This document shows positions 1 to 11,001 of a stretch of DNA of 64,000 nt, piece after piece. Origin of the DNA: Brachypterus glaber. Lineage: Eukaryota > Arthropoda > Insecta > Coleoptera > Kateretidae. A program made the position numbers and the translations under genes. The notes below the pieces were generated by a model. It saw only the letters and a list, made by a program, of their open reading frames with translations, made no database searches and was not told the DNA's origin. How positions within the stretch are numbered: position 1 is the stretch's first letter; every line of letters starts with the position of its first letter. The stretch spans positions 6,743,683 through 6,807,682 of the forward strand of contig OY294054.1 in assembly GCA_958510825.1 (NCBI GenBank), read 5' to 3'.

Positions 1-560
1 AAACTTTTTTATTAAATAATAGTTATGCGCGGGGCTGAAGGTAAACATTATTTACACCTCATCGCTCTTGTTAAGCGTGCGCAAGTTTTTATTTTGTTTG
101 TGAGGGGCTGTGCAAGCTTTTTTTAATATACTACAACATTTTTCCGTCAATTTTCGTTCTGGGGGGGGCTGACGGTAAACATTATTTACCCGTTACCGCT
201 CTTGTTAAGGATGCGCAAGCTTTTATTTTGGTTTTGCAAGGTTGTGCAAGCTTTTTTTTTATATACTGCAACATTTTTCGGTCAATTTTCGTTCTGGGGG
301 GGCTAACGGTAAACATTATTTACCCGTTACCGCTCTTGTTAAGGGTGCGCAAGCTTTTATTTTGGTTGTGCAAGGTTGTGCAAGCATCTTTTTAACATAC
401 TACAAAATTTTTCGGTCAATTTTAGTTCTTGGGGGGCTGACGGTAAACATTATTTACCCCTGACCGCTCTTGTTAAGGGTGCGCAAGCCTTTATTTTAGT
501 TATGCAAGCTTGTGCAAGCTATTTACTATTAGATTGTAGTGAAAAATTTTAACTTTTTTA
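1..560. repeat. 134-bp tandem minisatellite
   Basis: The motif GGTAAACATTATTTA starts at about 40, 174, 308 and 442, an exact 134-bp period. Each unit has a G-run, the motif CGCTCTTGTTAAG and a GTGCAAG-rich stretch. The array probably continues beyond the left edge of the window and decays to about 720, where only the GTGCAAG parts and G-runs remain. The open frame at 242-463 is a by-product of the repeat and is not called as a gene. Confidence 0.9.
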
Positions 561-720
561 CTGGGGGGGGCTAAGGTCAAGTTAGCCCCCCCACGGTTTT
601 TTTCATATAATTAACCAATGGTTAGTGCGCAAGCTTTTTTTTTGGTTGTGCAAGGTTGTGCAAGTTGTGTGCAAACTACCTATGCATTTTTCGACCCTAA
701 GTTTTAACTGAGGGGGGATA

Positions 721-2392
721 ACTTGACCGACTCAAATATTTAAAGGATCATCTGTTTCCGACTCCAAATATTTTATCGGTTTCGTTTTTGGTCTTGAATT
801 TTCGATTAATTATTTCAAATTTTCCAAAGTATCTCAAAAAATAATACTTAATTCTTGTTTAAAATTGTTATTATAAAATACATTGCTTTGAAATTTAGAC
901 AACAAGTGACCATCATGAGTACCTATAATTTTACAAACAAAATTGTTTTTATTTTAACGCATAGGAGGTGCTGCAATCAATTATCCTTAAAAGAATACCT
1001 TTTTTAGAGAGCCAAATTCTAGAGGGGGCAACCATCAGGGCCGTAGCGAAGAGGATTTCGGGGGGAGGGGAGAAGATACAAAATTCATAACTTTTTTTTA
1101 GCCTAAAAATACAACTTTTTTCTTCGACAAAAAAGTGAATGACCAAAAAAAAAAAACGCCTCACCTCCAAAAAATATGCAACTTTTCTATTTTGAATCCA
1201 TAAAATATACAACTTTTGTTTTGGATCAATGAAATATACAATAGAGTGCAGCGATCAATGAAATATACAATAGAGTGCAGCGAAAAACAATTCCTTCGAA
1301 ATCTATATGGGGCTAGGTGTTAAAAGTTGTGGTTATGGATTTAGGGTGCCCAGCACCTACGGAATTGTTTGGGTCCCACCCCTTAAAAGTCGCGCCCGGT
1401 GCTTTTTTGAATAGAAAATCATGTGAAGGGTTTTTAAAAGATGGGATGGGATAAAAATGCTAAAAATTGACACGTGGTTAATAAAAGCTAGAAAAAAATG
1501 AACTTTTTCCAAAGAGTTCTTGGTTTTAAGGGAATTCTTCAGTATTTGCGAATTCAGGAATTTTATGTTTTGAAAAAAAAAAGTATAAGGTGTTCAATTT
1601 AAAATCAAGGTAGTAATTATCTTATTATGTTTGGGTATTGGACAAAAATATGAATTTCGATGAAATAATGCTGCAGCCTATCGAAACTGATCCCAAGGTG
1701 GGCACTGAGAAACACAGCACAGGCTATTTTAAATTTATTAACATACAAATATTAAGTTGAAAGTGTACAGCTATCGTGCATAACATGATACAGATGCAGG
1801 AGTAAAACAGTAGATTTAATCCCACAAAAGAAAGAATAAAATAACATTTAAGTCCCAGCCATGCAAAAAACTCATTTATTTACTGTAGTATCATGAGTGA
1901 ACACTTACCCGCCATGTATAGAATTATGGCATAATAATACACATACGAATTCTCCTCTGGCTATAAGACTAGATATTTTTTTATTTAGATTAACTTTCTG
2001 AGGGGTGGCTGGAGGTTGATTCTTAAAATGTTTGCTTTCCAAAGTTTTGTAGGATTCGTCGTCAATATTGTACGTAGTAAAACATCTAAAAAAAGCCTAA
2101 TGAAAGTACAATATATATTTTACTTACCATAAATACATGTACTTATGTGCCATAAATAAATCATATTCCTTTAAAAATTGCACAAAGTGACCTACTCAGT
2201 AAGTAGTACTCACACACGCTAACACACAATCACAGAACGCAAAAGTCCAAACCGATTGAAGGACGCGTTTTTTTTAACCGTTTTTTCCAATGTTTACTAC
2301 GACAGAAAAACGTAAACAAAAACACGAATTGTACGCAATACACTGTTGCCAAGAGTGCTAGCGAACTTAAATGTAGACCAAAGTATTCCCTA
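721..2392. other. No gene seen; AT-rich repeat debris
   Basis: No open frame here looks like a protein family. A 29-bp unit occurs twice in tandem at 1224-1252 and 1253-1281. At about 1370-1390 a motif like GGGTCCCACCCCTTAAAA recalls the sequence near the foldback at 23.3 kb and the window's right edge, suggesting decayed copies of that repeat family. No other assignment is possible. Confidence 0.5.
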
Positions 2393-2601
2393 AGGGCCAC
2401 TTGAACCAACAATGTTTTAACTTTAAACTTGGTTTAAATTTTAACCATGTTTAAAGTTAAACCATCGTCAATTAATTGACAGTCAACCAATCAGCACACA
2501 GCATTTTTAACTTGAACTCAGTTTAGTCTAGACAATCCCAGCTTAAGAGTTTGCAACTCTTAGTTGAAGTATACAACTATACAACTCTGAGTTGCCTAAG
2601 A
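2393..2601 (+). mobile_element. PIF/Harbinger-like MITE, left part
   Basis: It starts with GGGCCACTTGAACCAAC directly after TAA and has the same internal run (TTTAACTTTAAACTTGG, GACAGTCAACCAATCA, AATCCCAG) as the complete copy at 3252-3476. The right end is missing where the CCCAGACAGCACA element begins. Family assignment rests on the TIR style and the 3-bp TAA/TTA flank, so it is an inference. Confidence 0.6.
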
Positions 2602-3251
2602 CCCAGACAGCACATGATATCTTAAAGATATATTTTTTAGATCTTAATTATGTCTGGACGCCTAAAGACATAAAAAGGATATCTTGTGGACTTTTTTTTA
2701 GGGATGTTTAGAATTTTAAATATCTTAAGATATCTGATTATGATATCTATAAGATGTCTTTTAAGTACAAGACGTCTTAACTTCGATACTAATCGCTAAA
2801 AATAAACTAACCACAATCAACTATTAAAAAAAATATTTTTTTTTATTTTCTTTTTACGAAAAAGAAAAAATTAAAAAAAAACTGAAAAAAAAAAATTCAA
2901 AAAAAAACTGGAAAGAAAAATAAGTTCAAAAAAAAAATTCAAAAAACACATTTTTTTAAGATCTTTTTTTGACAAACAAATTACCTCTCATTCTAATTCT
3001 TATTACGCTTTATCAATACAACCGTACCTAGCACCGTAAATGGGAGGGGGTATTATGTTGTAAAGTCGCCTGTGCAAGGGGTCAGTAAGGCGTTTTAAAA
3101 AAGATGTCTTAAAGACGTTACCTTTTATAACATACGACGTCGTTAAGACATCTTTAAGATACATATACGGCGAAAACCGACGTTCTTAAGACGTCTTGAA
3201 TGACGAGCTACATCTTTAAGATCTCTTTAAGTCATCTTTGTGCTGTCTGGG
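2602..3251. mobile_element. 650-bp MITE with CCCAGACAGCACA ends
   Basis: CCCAGACAGCACA at 2602-2614 is matched by its exact reverse complement at 3239-3251. Just inside, both ends have AAGATATCTT/AAGACGTCTT-type motifs, repeated across the element, so most of it can pair with itself. There is no coding capacity. I could not find a clean target-site duplication. It is a non-autonomous DNA transposon, superfamily undecided (hAT-like possible). Confidence 0.75.
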
Positions 3252-3476
3252 AGGCCACTTGCACCAATGATGGTTTAACTTTTTTTAACGTGGATTAAAT
3301 TGACGTTTGGACTTTTTAAATTTTTTAATTGACAGTCAACCAATCATAACGCAGCATTTTTAACTTAAACGGTTTAGTCGAGATAATCCCAGATCAAAAG
3401 TTGGTACAAGTGTCCCTTATAAGGGACTTGGTTTATTTAAGATAATCCCAGACCAAAAGTTGGTGCAAGTGGCCCT
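3252..3476. mobile_element. PIF/Harbinger-like MITE, complete copy
   Basis: The left end reads AGGCCACTTGCACCAATG. The right end reads TTGGTGCAAGTGGCCC followed by TTA, so the termini are inverted copies. The interior includes an internal duplication of the right end (AGATAATCCCAGA followed by AAAAGTTGGT, twice, about 3377-3470). Further left ends of the same family start at about 3480 and 3645 (CACTTGCACCAA then TTTAACTTTAAACTTGGATTAAA), so at least four family members or scraps cluster here. Confidence 0.65.
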
Positions 3477-3715
3477 TAGAGTCACTTGCACCAACGATGG
3501 TTTAACTTTAAACTTGGATTAAATTGAACATATATAGGCACCAAACTTATATATAACCAATTTTTTGTGCTTCTAGCGCCGGTTAACCTGTGTATCTCTT
3601 TCTCTGTTTAAACTTCAATTAAAAAATTACAAGCGAATAAGGGCCACTTGCACCAATAATAATAACTTGATAATGATAATAACTTTAAACTTGGATTAAA
3701 TTGACAGCCAAAGGT
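3477..3715. mobile_element. Two scraps of the same MITE family
   Basis: CACTTGCACCAACGATGG at about 3483 and GGGCCACTTGCACCAATA at about 3641 each start the Harbinger-like left end and run through TTTAAACTTGGATTAAATTGA before decaying. Neither has a right terminus. Between them, about 3530-3640, is unassigned AT-rich DNA. Confidence 0.5.
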
Positions 3716-4480
3716 GCAAAGACCGGACTTAAAACGTATTAAAACAGACTTGTGCGGTGTTGTGCGGACTTGGACCGGTATAACTATTTGCAGGTAAATA
3801 ACGTATTTGTACAGACATGGGCCGGTACAGATTTGCAGGACTAGGCGGATTTGGGCGGACTTGTGACGCGGGTGCAAAGACCGGACTTAAAACATATTAA
3901 AACAGACTTGTGCGGATTTGGCTTGTGCGGTGTTGTGCAGACTTGGGCCGGTATAACTATTTGCAGGTAAATAACATATTTATGCGGACTTGGGCCGGTA
4001 TAGATTTGCAGGTCTAGGCGGATTTGGGCGGACTTATGACGAGGGTGCAAAGACCGGACTTAAAACGTATTAAAACAGACTTAAACGGGTTTGACTTGTG
4101 CGGTGTTATGCAGACTTCTGCGGGTATTACCCGGCACTATTTGCAGGTAAAGAACATATTTGTGCAGACTTGGGCCAATATAGATTTGCAGGTCTAGGCG
4201 GATTTGGGCGAACTTGTGACGCGGATGCAAAGACCGGACTTAAAACGTATTTAAACAGACTTGGGCGGGTATGGGACACATTTGTGCGGACTTATACATA
4301 TTTTCAAGTTTGGACGTACTTGTGCTGACTTAAGCGGATGTGTTTAGCTGATATACATTGACGGATTTGTGCTGACATGAGCAAATTTAAATTAAATCCT
4401 AAAATGCCGGTATAAATCATTATCGTCAATTTCAGACTTGTGCAGGTTTAAATTAAATCTGAAATTGCGGGTCTAAAACG
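3716..4480. repeat. 158-180-bp minisatellite rich in GACTTGGGCGG
   Basis: GCAAAGACCGGACTTAAAAC starts at about 3716, 3874, 4047 and 4227, spacings of about 158, 173 and 180. Each unit contains shorter echoes of GGCGGACTTGTG and TTTGCAGGT. The last units decay between 4330 and 4480. Open frames at 3608-4050 and 4098-4328 come from the repeat and are not genes. This is the most GC-rich non-coding stretch on the left side. Confidence 0.85.
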
Positions 4481-4489
4481 CTGTGACGG

Positions 4490-5968
4490 GTGAAAGCCGA
4501 CTTGACGGGTATGAAACATACTAAACCGGATTTGATTTTATACCCGCACAGACCCGTACATTTTCAGCAGGGTAGTTTAATAAAAAAAGAGAGTTCTAAA
4601 AAGGGTAATATAAGTATATTGGACATTACATGTGACGAAGACAATCCGTCTAATTTAAGTGGCGAACTAAATATTGTTTTAGATCTTAGAAACAAGTTAG
4701 CAAGTACCGAATTTAAATTAACGGGAAAAGACGAAGAAATTGAAAATTTTAAAAATAAAGTTAAAAGCCTAAAAACTGAGATACAAGGGTATAAAGAAAA
4801 TTTTAAGTACATGAAAGCCCTTCTAGTAAAAAACACAGTAAGTGTAGAGGTACAGACTGAAAATTTTAGTTCCAGCACAATAGAATCTCAAACTTATTTA
4901 GAAAAACCAGGAAAAAATTATAATTCCTGTCAAACTCAGAGTATCTCCTGTAACTTAATACCTAAAATCCTAGTAAATACTAGTACACAAGTAAAAATTA
5001 AAAAGTTTACTAAATCAAAAGGTACCCAAGCATCTACATTAACCGTCAGCATGGATAAATTGCATGAAGACAGAGATAAGAGAATGGCAAATTATGACAT
5101 TTTAGAGAGCAAATTTCGAAAACAAAAAGAAGAACTTAGATAATATACAAAAATCATGTAATTTAATGGGTGAGCTAGAAAATTCTAAAAATCGAATTAA
5201 TCAGATTGGAAAACTTAATACTGAATTGAAAGGAAAATAGCAACATCCTAAAATTCAAAAAAAAATAAATGTTAGAAAACCAAATTCTGAAAAGAAAATA
5301 AATAAAAATATCATAATTATTGGCGATGACTTAGGCAAAGGCTTAAATAAAAAACTTACTTCAGCCACAAACAAATTCAAGGTAACCTCATTTATCAAAC
5401 CAAATGCTACTATGACGAATGTTTTAGATAACTTAAAAACATTAACAGAAAATTTAACGGAGGACGATTACATCTTTTTATTACGAGGAAGAAATGATTT
5501 TTCAAGAAAACAACATCCCAAGATTACAGACATTGGCAGTCAAATAAGTTTATGTAAATATGCAAATATAATTCTTTCATCAATTCCATACACTAATGAC
5601 CAAAAAGGAAATGAAAGTATTTATCAATATAATAAAGATTTGCTAAACCTAGTTTTAAAACTTGATCGAAGTTCGGATCAAAATATATTTTTGATGAAAT
5701 AAATAAACATAATTACATTTAAAGAAAAAGGAAATATTGCTACAGATATACTTAAAATTGTTAATGAACGTAGTAACTTGACTGACTCAGAAAATTTATG
5801 TAGTATCATAGGTTGCGAAGATTATATTAAATTATCAAATTTATCCACAGCACCTTATCTGGTATCATTGGATAATAACGCAGCTTTAATAGCTCAGCAG
5901 TCTGATAGCAATGTTGCAAGAAACTTATTCACCATTCAATATTCAAATTTTCAAGAACAGACATCATA
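4490..5968 (+). pseudogene. LINE ORF1 with esterase-like domain (decayed)
   Basis: The first frame (4490-5143) encodes a Lys/Glu-rich coiled-coil protein. After a frame change the reading continues through IIIIGDDLGKGLNKKL at about 5312-5360, IKPNATM at about 5400, FLLRGRNDFSRK at about 5478 and an ILSSIPY segment near 5575. That block order matches the SGNH/GDSL-type hydrolase domain of ORF1 proteins in CR1-like LINEs (a GD motif, then a G-x-ND motif). The usual catalytic Ser after GD is Asp here (GDD). Stops at about 5239 and 5701 break the frame. It is a dead ORF1; the family link is from motif order and not a search. Confidence 0.6.
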
Positions 5969-5973
5969 GCAAC

Positions 5974-6458
5974 ATAAATAAACCTAAATCTAGGAATAAA
6001 GAAGTAAAATTCTTTTTTGCTAATCTACTAGAAGATAAAAAACCTGATATTATAGGTATTGCTGAACATTGGCTTAAAGACTACGAAGTCCCATGCCATA
6101 TCGTAAATAATTATTATATAGGATCTCATTTTTGTCGAAAAAATCACATACGTGAGGTGGTATGCAACTTTTTAAGAATAATATTTTATCAACTGAACTT
6201 CTAAATATTAATACACTATCACAAGAGTTCTACTGCGAAGTATCTGCCTCAAAAATAAATTATCTAAATTTAATTCTCCTGACTGTGTACAGAACCGATA
6301 AAACCATCAAGAAGAATAAGAAGAAAGAAAAGACCAACAATAAAACAGAAGAACAGGAATCAAAATCTGAACAATTTAAAAAGTTTTTATCTTTAATATC
6401 TGCTGCCCTTAATAAGATTAACTTTAACAGTTATCATGTTTTAGTAATTATTTATTGA
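5974..6458 (+). pseudogene. LINE ORF2 endonuclease fragment
   Basis: Frames 5911-6204 and 6162-6458 together give the AP-endonuclease pattern of LINE ORF2: a PDIIGIAEHWL block at about 6040-6075, FCRKNH near 6133 and an LTVYR block near 6280, with a frameshift at about 6160-6200. It lies downstream of the esterase-type ORF1 in the same orientation, as in CR1-like LINEs. The RT that should follow is absent: the palindromic element begins at 6447 and only the RT tail reappears after it. Confidence 0.65.
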
Positions 6459-7570
6459 TTAATTTTACGTAAAAAACATATTGGACCTTTTGATCAAAGG
6501 TCAATAGTTTTCGAGAAAAATAGGTTTAAACATATCTCTGCAAGTTCCACTAAGATATAAACTGCTGCCAACAAGATAATACTTTCTCCTATAGGTCTAG
6601 GTTTATTAAAATAAAAATAAAAATAAATAAATAAATTAAAAAAAAAAATAATTAATTTTTTTTTCCGAAAAAAGTCTCTTTTTTCGTTTTAACGAAAAAT
6701 AAATTGAAAAAAAAATAAAAAAAAGTTTTAACCCCATTTTATCCCCTTACCCCACCCCGATTTTTATAAAAAAAAAAATATCCCAGCCACACAAAAAAGG
6801 TCAATAGTTTTTTTTCCTATGTATTTTGAGGCGCTGGATCCGAATTTGAGGTCTAAATGTCACATCACCTGGAAAACTAATTGGATAAGGTGCTATTTTG
6901 ACTTCAAATTCGGATTAAGCGCCTCAAAATGTGTGGGAGGCATAGCGTAGTGGCTAGCGCGTATGTATAGCAAGCCTACTAGTGTGTTCGATTCTCACTG
7001 GCGCCGATTTGCCTTTTTCAGTTAATTAATAATTGAAATTTGGCGAAGGCGATAAGTGAAACAGACACTCCCTAGAAACTGGTTCGAAAGTCAGTATAAG
7101 CCGGTGGTTCCCTCTACTACTAGCCCACAAAAGTCCTGGACTTAGGGGATGCTTAATTAAGTAGAATAGTACGAGGTTAAACAAACATGTAATGTAATAC
7201 ATAGGAAAAAAAAGCTATTGACCTTTTTTTGTGTGGCTAGGATATTTTTTTTTGATAAAAATCGGGGTGGGGTAAGGGGTTAAAATGGGGTTAAAACTTT
7301 TTTTTATTTTTTTTTTCAATTTATTTTTCGTCAAAACGAAAAAATAGACTTTTCGGAAAAAAAATTTAATTTAATTTTTTTTAATTTATTTATTTATTTT
7401 TATTTTAATAAACCTAGACCTATAGGAGAAAGTATTATCTTGTTGGCAGCAGTTTTTTTCTTAGTGGAACTTGCAGAGATATGTTTAAACCTATTTTTCT
7501 CGAAAACTATTGACGTTTGATCAAAAGGTCCAATATGTTTTTTACGTAAAATTAATCAATAAATAATAAT
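6447..7570. mobile_element. Large palindromic element with 370-bp inverted arms
   Basis: The left arm (about 6447-6825) and right arm (about 7195-7570) are near-exact reverse complements. Shared blocks include TTGATTAATTTTACGTAAAA at the tips, GGTTTAAACATATCTCTGCA, ATAGGTCTAGGTTTATT, a tract around CCCCACCCCGATTTTTAT and AGGTCAATAG at the inner edge. The 370-bp spacer contains a second small palindrome (6822-6850 against 6903-6930) and a tRNA-like SINE. No protein is encoded. It looks like a foldback or long-TIR non-autonomous DNA element that landed in the LINE of 4490-8230. Confidence 0.85.
6935..7190 (+). mobile_element. tRNA-derived SINE in the palindrome spacer
   Basis: The first 70 bases resemble a tRNA: an A-box-like TAGCGTAGTGG at 6943-6953 and a B-box-like GTTCGATTC at 6986-6994, followed by CACTGGCGCC that can pair with the 5' side. 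About 185 bases of unrelated body follow, including TCCCTCTACTACTAGCCCAC. No anticodon stem good enough for a working tRNA is seen. The right boundary is set only by the start of the palindrome's right arm. Confidence 0.65.
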
Positions 7571-7876
7571 TTTTTATCGAAATTGTAAAATTCTTAAACA
7601 TACATTTTGTTGGAGAAATATATTACAGAAACACTTTAGAACGCACGCCTCTGACATACACACAATTGTATTTTTGGGTAAGTAGGGGAATAAATAACTT
7701 ATATTACCACTATTAACCGTACTAAATTTTAATGTGATAAATGAAAGCATTTTCTTGTAATTACACAAAATCGATTTTCCTAATTTTACCTTTTTTATGA
7801 TATAAAAAAATCTGAGGGTGATGGAGACAAACGACCTTCGGATTTGGATTCAGCGACCCAAAATTAGTATAAACCT

Positions 7877-8230
7877 ATGTCTGGAATCTCAGTTAGAGAA
7901 ATCTTCAGATTTGTCGACCAGTGTTATTATTGTGTGAAATTCTTTAATGTTCTTCCATCAAGAGTAAGACAACTTAAATTAAATCTTTTTAAATCCAATA
8001 TTAAAAGATACCTGATCTCAAAGGCATTTTATAGTTTTGAAGCTTATTTATCCAATAATTTTAATGACATTTAACTTATTACTTAACCTAATTATTTTAA
8101 AACGAATTATTTCTAAACTACTTTTAAATTATTTTTATACTACATTAAAACTATGTCTGACTTTTTTATACTAATTTATATTTTATTTTTTTTATTGTCA
8201 CAGATTGTCACAGATTGTCACATATGTTGC
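7877..8230 (+). pseudogene. LINE ORF2 C-terminal tail and 3' UTR
   Basis: The 65-codon frame at 7877-8074 ends with the typical last segment of CR1/Jockey LINE ORF2 proteins: a CVKFFNVLPSRVRQLK block, then a Lys-rich FKSNIKRYL and SFEAYL. The AT-rich 3' region ends in three tandem copies of GTCACAGATT-type sequence at about 8197-8223. It is probably the 3' end of the element whose ORF1 starts at 4490, with most of the RT lost. Confidence 0.6.
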
Positions 8231-10702
8231 TTTCCTATTTAAATGTTTGTAAAAATAGGGAAAGCCAGTTTTTTTATGAAAATTATAACAAAAATAGTTT
8301 TCTGTGAAGGTTCAAAAGTTGTATTGGTTTGAAAATGTATTTGAGTAACAGTTTTTTTTTGTGAAAAAAAACTAAGGTTAAAGGTTATCAAAGGTCCAGT
8401 TCATTAATTAAGGCAGCAAGTTATATATTATTAAATTTATTTAAATGTTGTGTAATGAAAGATACATTTTTTTGTGTAATAAGGGTGAAACATATGTATA
8501 AACAAAATGAAGTTCAATAATGAGTTATGTTTTGTTTTTTAGTATTTTTGGTGAATTCGAAATATCGTATAAAAGGTGTGCGTATGTCGCATATATGTAA
8601 CTAATAATAAATATATTTATTGAACTTTTACTTTCAGAAGGCTAGCGTAGTCTTTCTGCCTATAGTAATATAGAGTGTAAATAAAATAAAATATCGGAAA
8701 GGTTATTACAATAACTTGAGAACGCCTACAATGTATAATGATTTTTTATTATAATTTACGTAAAAGTTTGGAATATATGAGGGTTATGTTATGTAAAAAT
8801 AATTAACCACTTGGTAAAAATGCATAATATACCGTGAGACAGCTTAACGTAGTTTAAAGTAAATCAAATAAATTTATTCTGTCTCAAAGCATTTATATAA
8901 TAACTTGGGAACGCCTGCAATGTATTGCAATGTAGGTTTATTTTTATTGAGAATTGGGATTTAAGTAAAAAGTTGATATATTACAGGGGTATGTTACCTA
9001 AGTTTAACTATCTAGTTGGGAGTATAATATTTTAAGGTATTATATGGTGGTCCGAGAATAAATGGTTACATGAAGGAGGACATAGTCCGTTATGGTTTTA
9101 AAATTGCTACATAAGCAAAATTAGAAGTTATAAAATGGTGCAAAGATTTTAGTAGGGTATGAAATTTTGTAAGAAATTTACGAAAATGGCCAAAATTTCG
9201 CAAAAAGTATTACGACAGTACGACTAGTAAAATCTGGAAATCGTAAGAAATTTGACAAAAAGTATAACAATTGAGTAAAGACTCTCACTTTAAATCAGGG
9301 GATTGGGTAGTGTTATTAACACAGGACCTGGAAGTTTGGGTTAATTTAAAATTACCAAGGGAAACTTGGTGGCAGGGGCCGCGATGTTACCTAACTAGAG
9401 GTATGGATTTTTGATCAAAATTGAAAAATGGGAAAAAATGTTATGGAGTAAATATAAGCACCGGTAAATAGTCGACAAAGAGGGTTGCAATAAGGGTTGC
9501 AAATACTGCAGTATAATTATTATTATTATTAGTTAAAGGGAGTCTCGGAAAAGTAGTAGTAGTAGTCTCAATACGAGGGATATTTCGAATATAGTTAAGT
9601 AACGAATGATTATAAATAAGTGGCTATATAAATATTGTACTTTATTTATGTTGATGTTTTTAAGGGGTTATTCAATATTGGTATAACTTATTTTTCAAGT
9701 TTACTAAGCTGCAGTTATTACAGTTTATATAATACTACATATTATGAACCGTATAACTTATTTGTTAAGTTGGTTAATAAGCAGTAAAGATTTTTATTGT
9801 AGTTTATGGTATAATGAATAAAATAATGTAAATTATTAACTATGTATCTTATGTGGGAAATATAACTTGTTGTTCTTAAAAGTAATGTTTTAGTTTTTAT
9901 TAGGATTTTGATTTAGTTATAGGTTTTTGATATTTGTAATGTGTTTTGAAATTCCAACTTAAGCAAGAACCGAACATGAAAATGTTGCACATTTTTTTTG
10001 AAAAATGCTTATCATTTTTCAAAAATTACGGGGTTATGATATGAAGCGTAAAATCATTTTGTGTTTTAAAATAATAATTTTATTTTAATATACATAGCCT
10101 ATAAGATCTGGTTCTTAAAAGCAAGCATGAGTAACGTCGGATATTATCGGTTTTGTTCGGACCCCTCTAAGTAAAAATTGTTGACCTTTGGTAGTGGGGA
10201 ATCTTGCCCGGACCCCACCCAGAAACATAAGCATGTGTGACCTAAATATGCCTTATTTTAATTTATTGCTTTTCGAAAAATATAAAAGGAGTGAACTCCT
10301 TAAATCTTGATCAGTCTTGAATAGTTTTTTGTCTGGTTAATTAAAAAGTATCCAGTAGTGTCAATAGTGAAAATGTAAGTGCAGTGTACCTATACAGGAG
10401 GATTTTTATCCTACTGTAGATAATTAAGTCTATATTAAGTGATAAAAATTTCATTTTGATATCTTTGTTAATAACGTCACAAATCGTCTGATTTGTCTAC
10501 CGTGGATCACCCAGTATAGGTAGGATTGACCTACTTATATACTGACTTTGCTATCGTTATGTTCTTAATACCTACAGGGGTATTCATGGATAGTTTGACA
10601 AGGTGGTAAGACATACTCCCATTAGGTATTCGCTTAATCACCTTGGTAACAAGACAGGTCTACCAGTAATCTTATCGAGTTAACTATTTTCCTGTATGGG
10701 CA
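8231..10702. other. 2.5 kb without recognisable genes
   Basis: No protein family is recognisable. There is one diverged direct repeat about 190 bp apart: ATAACTTGAGAACGCCTACA near 8710 and ATAACTTGGGAACGCCTGCA near 8900, each followed by related AT-rich sequence. At about 10281 a TATAAAAGG box is followed by about 400 bases of more balanced composition up to the errantivirus. It could be part of an unrecognised LTR element or host sequence; I cannot decide. Confidence 0.4.
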
Positions 10703-10771
10703 AATTACGTTACAGCTTTGCCGTAAATTACGTTACAGCTTTGCCGTAAATTACGTTACAGCTTTGCCGTA
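10703..10771. repeat. Three extra copies of the LTR's outer 23 bp
   Basis: The 23-bp unit AATTACGTTACAGCTTTGCC+GTA is present at 10703, 10726 and 10749, and again at 10772 as the true LTR edge. The opposite LTR at 18233 has a single copy. The array therefore lies outside the LTR and repeats its terminus, probably by replication slippage or aberrant end processing at integration. Confidence 0.9.
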
Positions 10772-11001
10772 AATTACGTTACAGCTTTGCCGTAAGGAGT
10801 TTTTAAAAAGTTATTTTTAAGTTATTAAAAGAATTTTATTTTATTACGAATTTATATTGATATGTTACTAGTTAAAATAATGATTACAGATTGATACAAA
10901 GAAAGTAAAATACTGCATAGGTAAACTATGTTTATAAAACAATATACGTAATATACTATAAACAATAAATTGCTGAGTAGCATGACTCCGGTCATGTAAC
11001 T
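10772..11001 (-). repeat. Copy 1 3' LTR (230 bp)
   Basis: On the minus strand it begins AGTTACATGACCGG and ends CGTAATT, the AGTTA...AATT style of errantivirus LTRs. It differs from the other LTR of this copy at only two positions that I could see (AAAAGAA/AAAATAA and TTACGAA/TTATGAA). The env open frame runs into it. Confidence 0.9.

Noticed and set aside
242..463. 73-codon open frame in the minisatellite
   Set aside because: It follows the 134-bp repeat and has no family resemblance.
1..720. CRISPR-like array
   Set aside because: The 134-bp units are contiguous, with no constant repeat and unique spacers, and the genome is eukaryotic.
3608..4328. Open frames on both strands
   Set aside because: They arise from the 158-180-bp tandem repeat; the near-identical proteins are the repeat itself.
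10281..10702. Promoter and 5' end of an LTR element (TATAAAAGG box)
   Set aside because: No second LTR, primer site or coding sequence found; a single TATA-like box is not enough.
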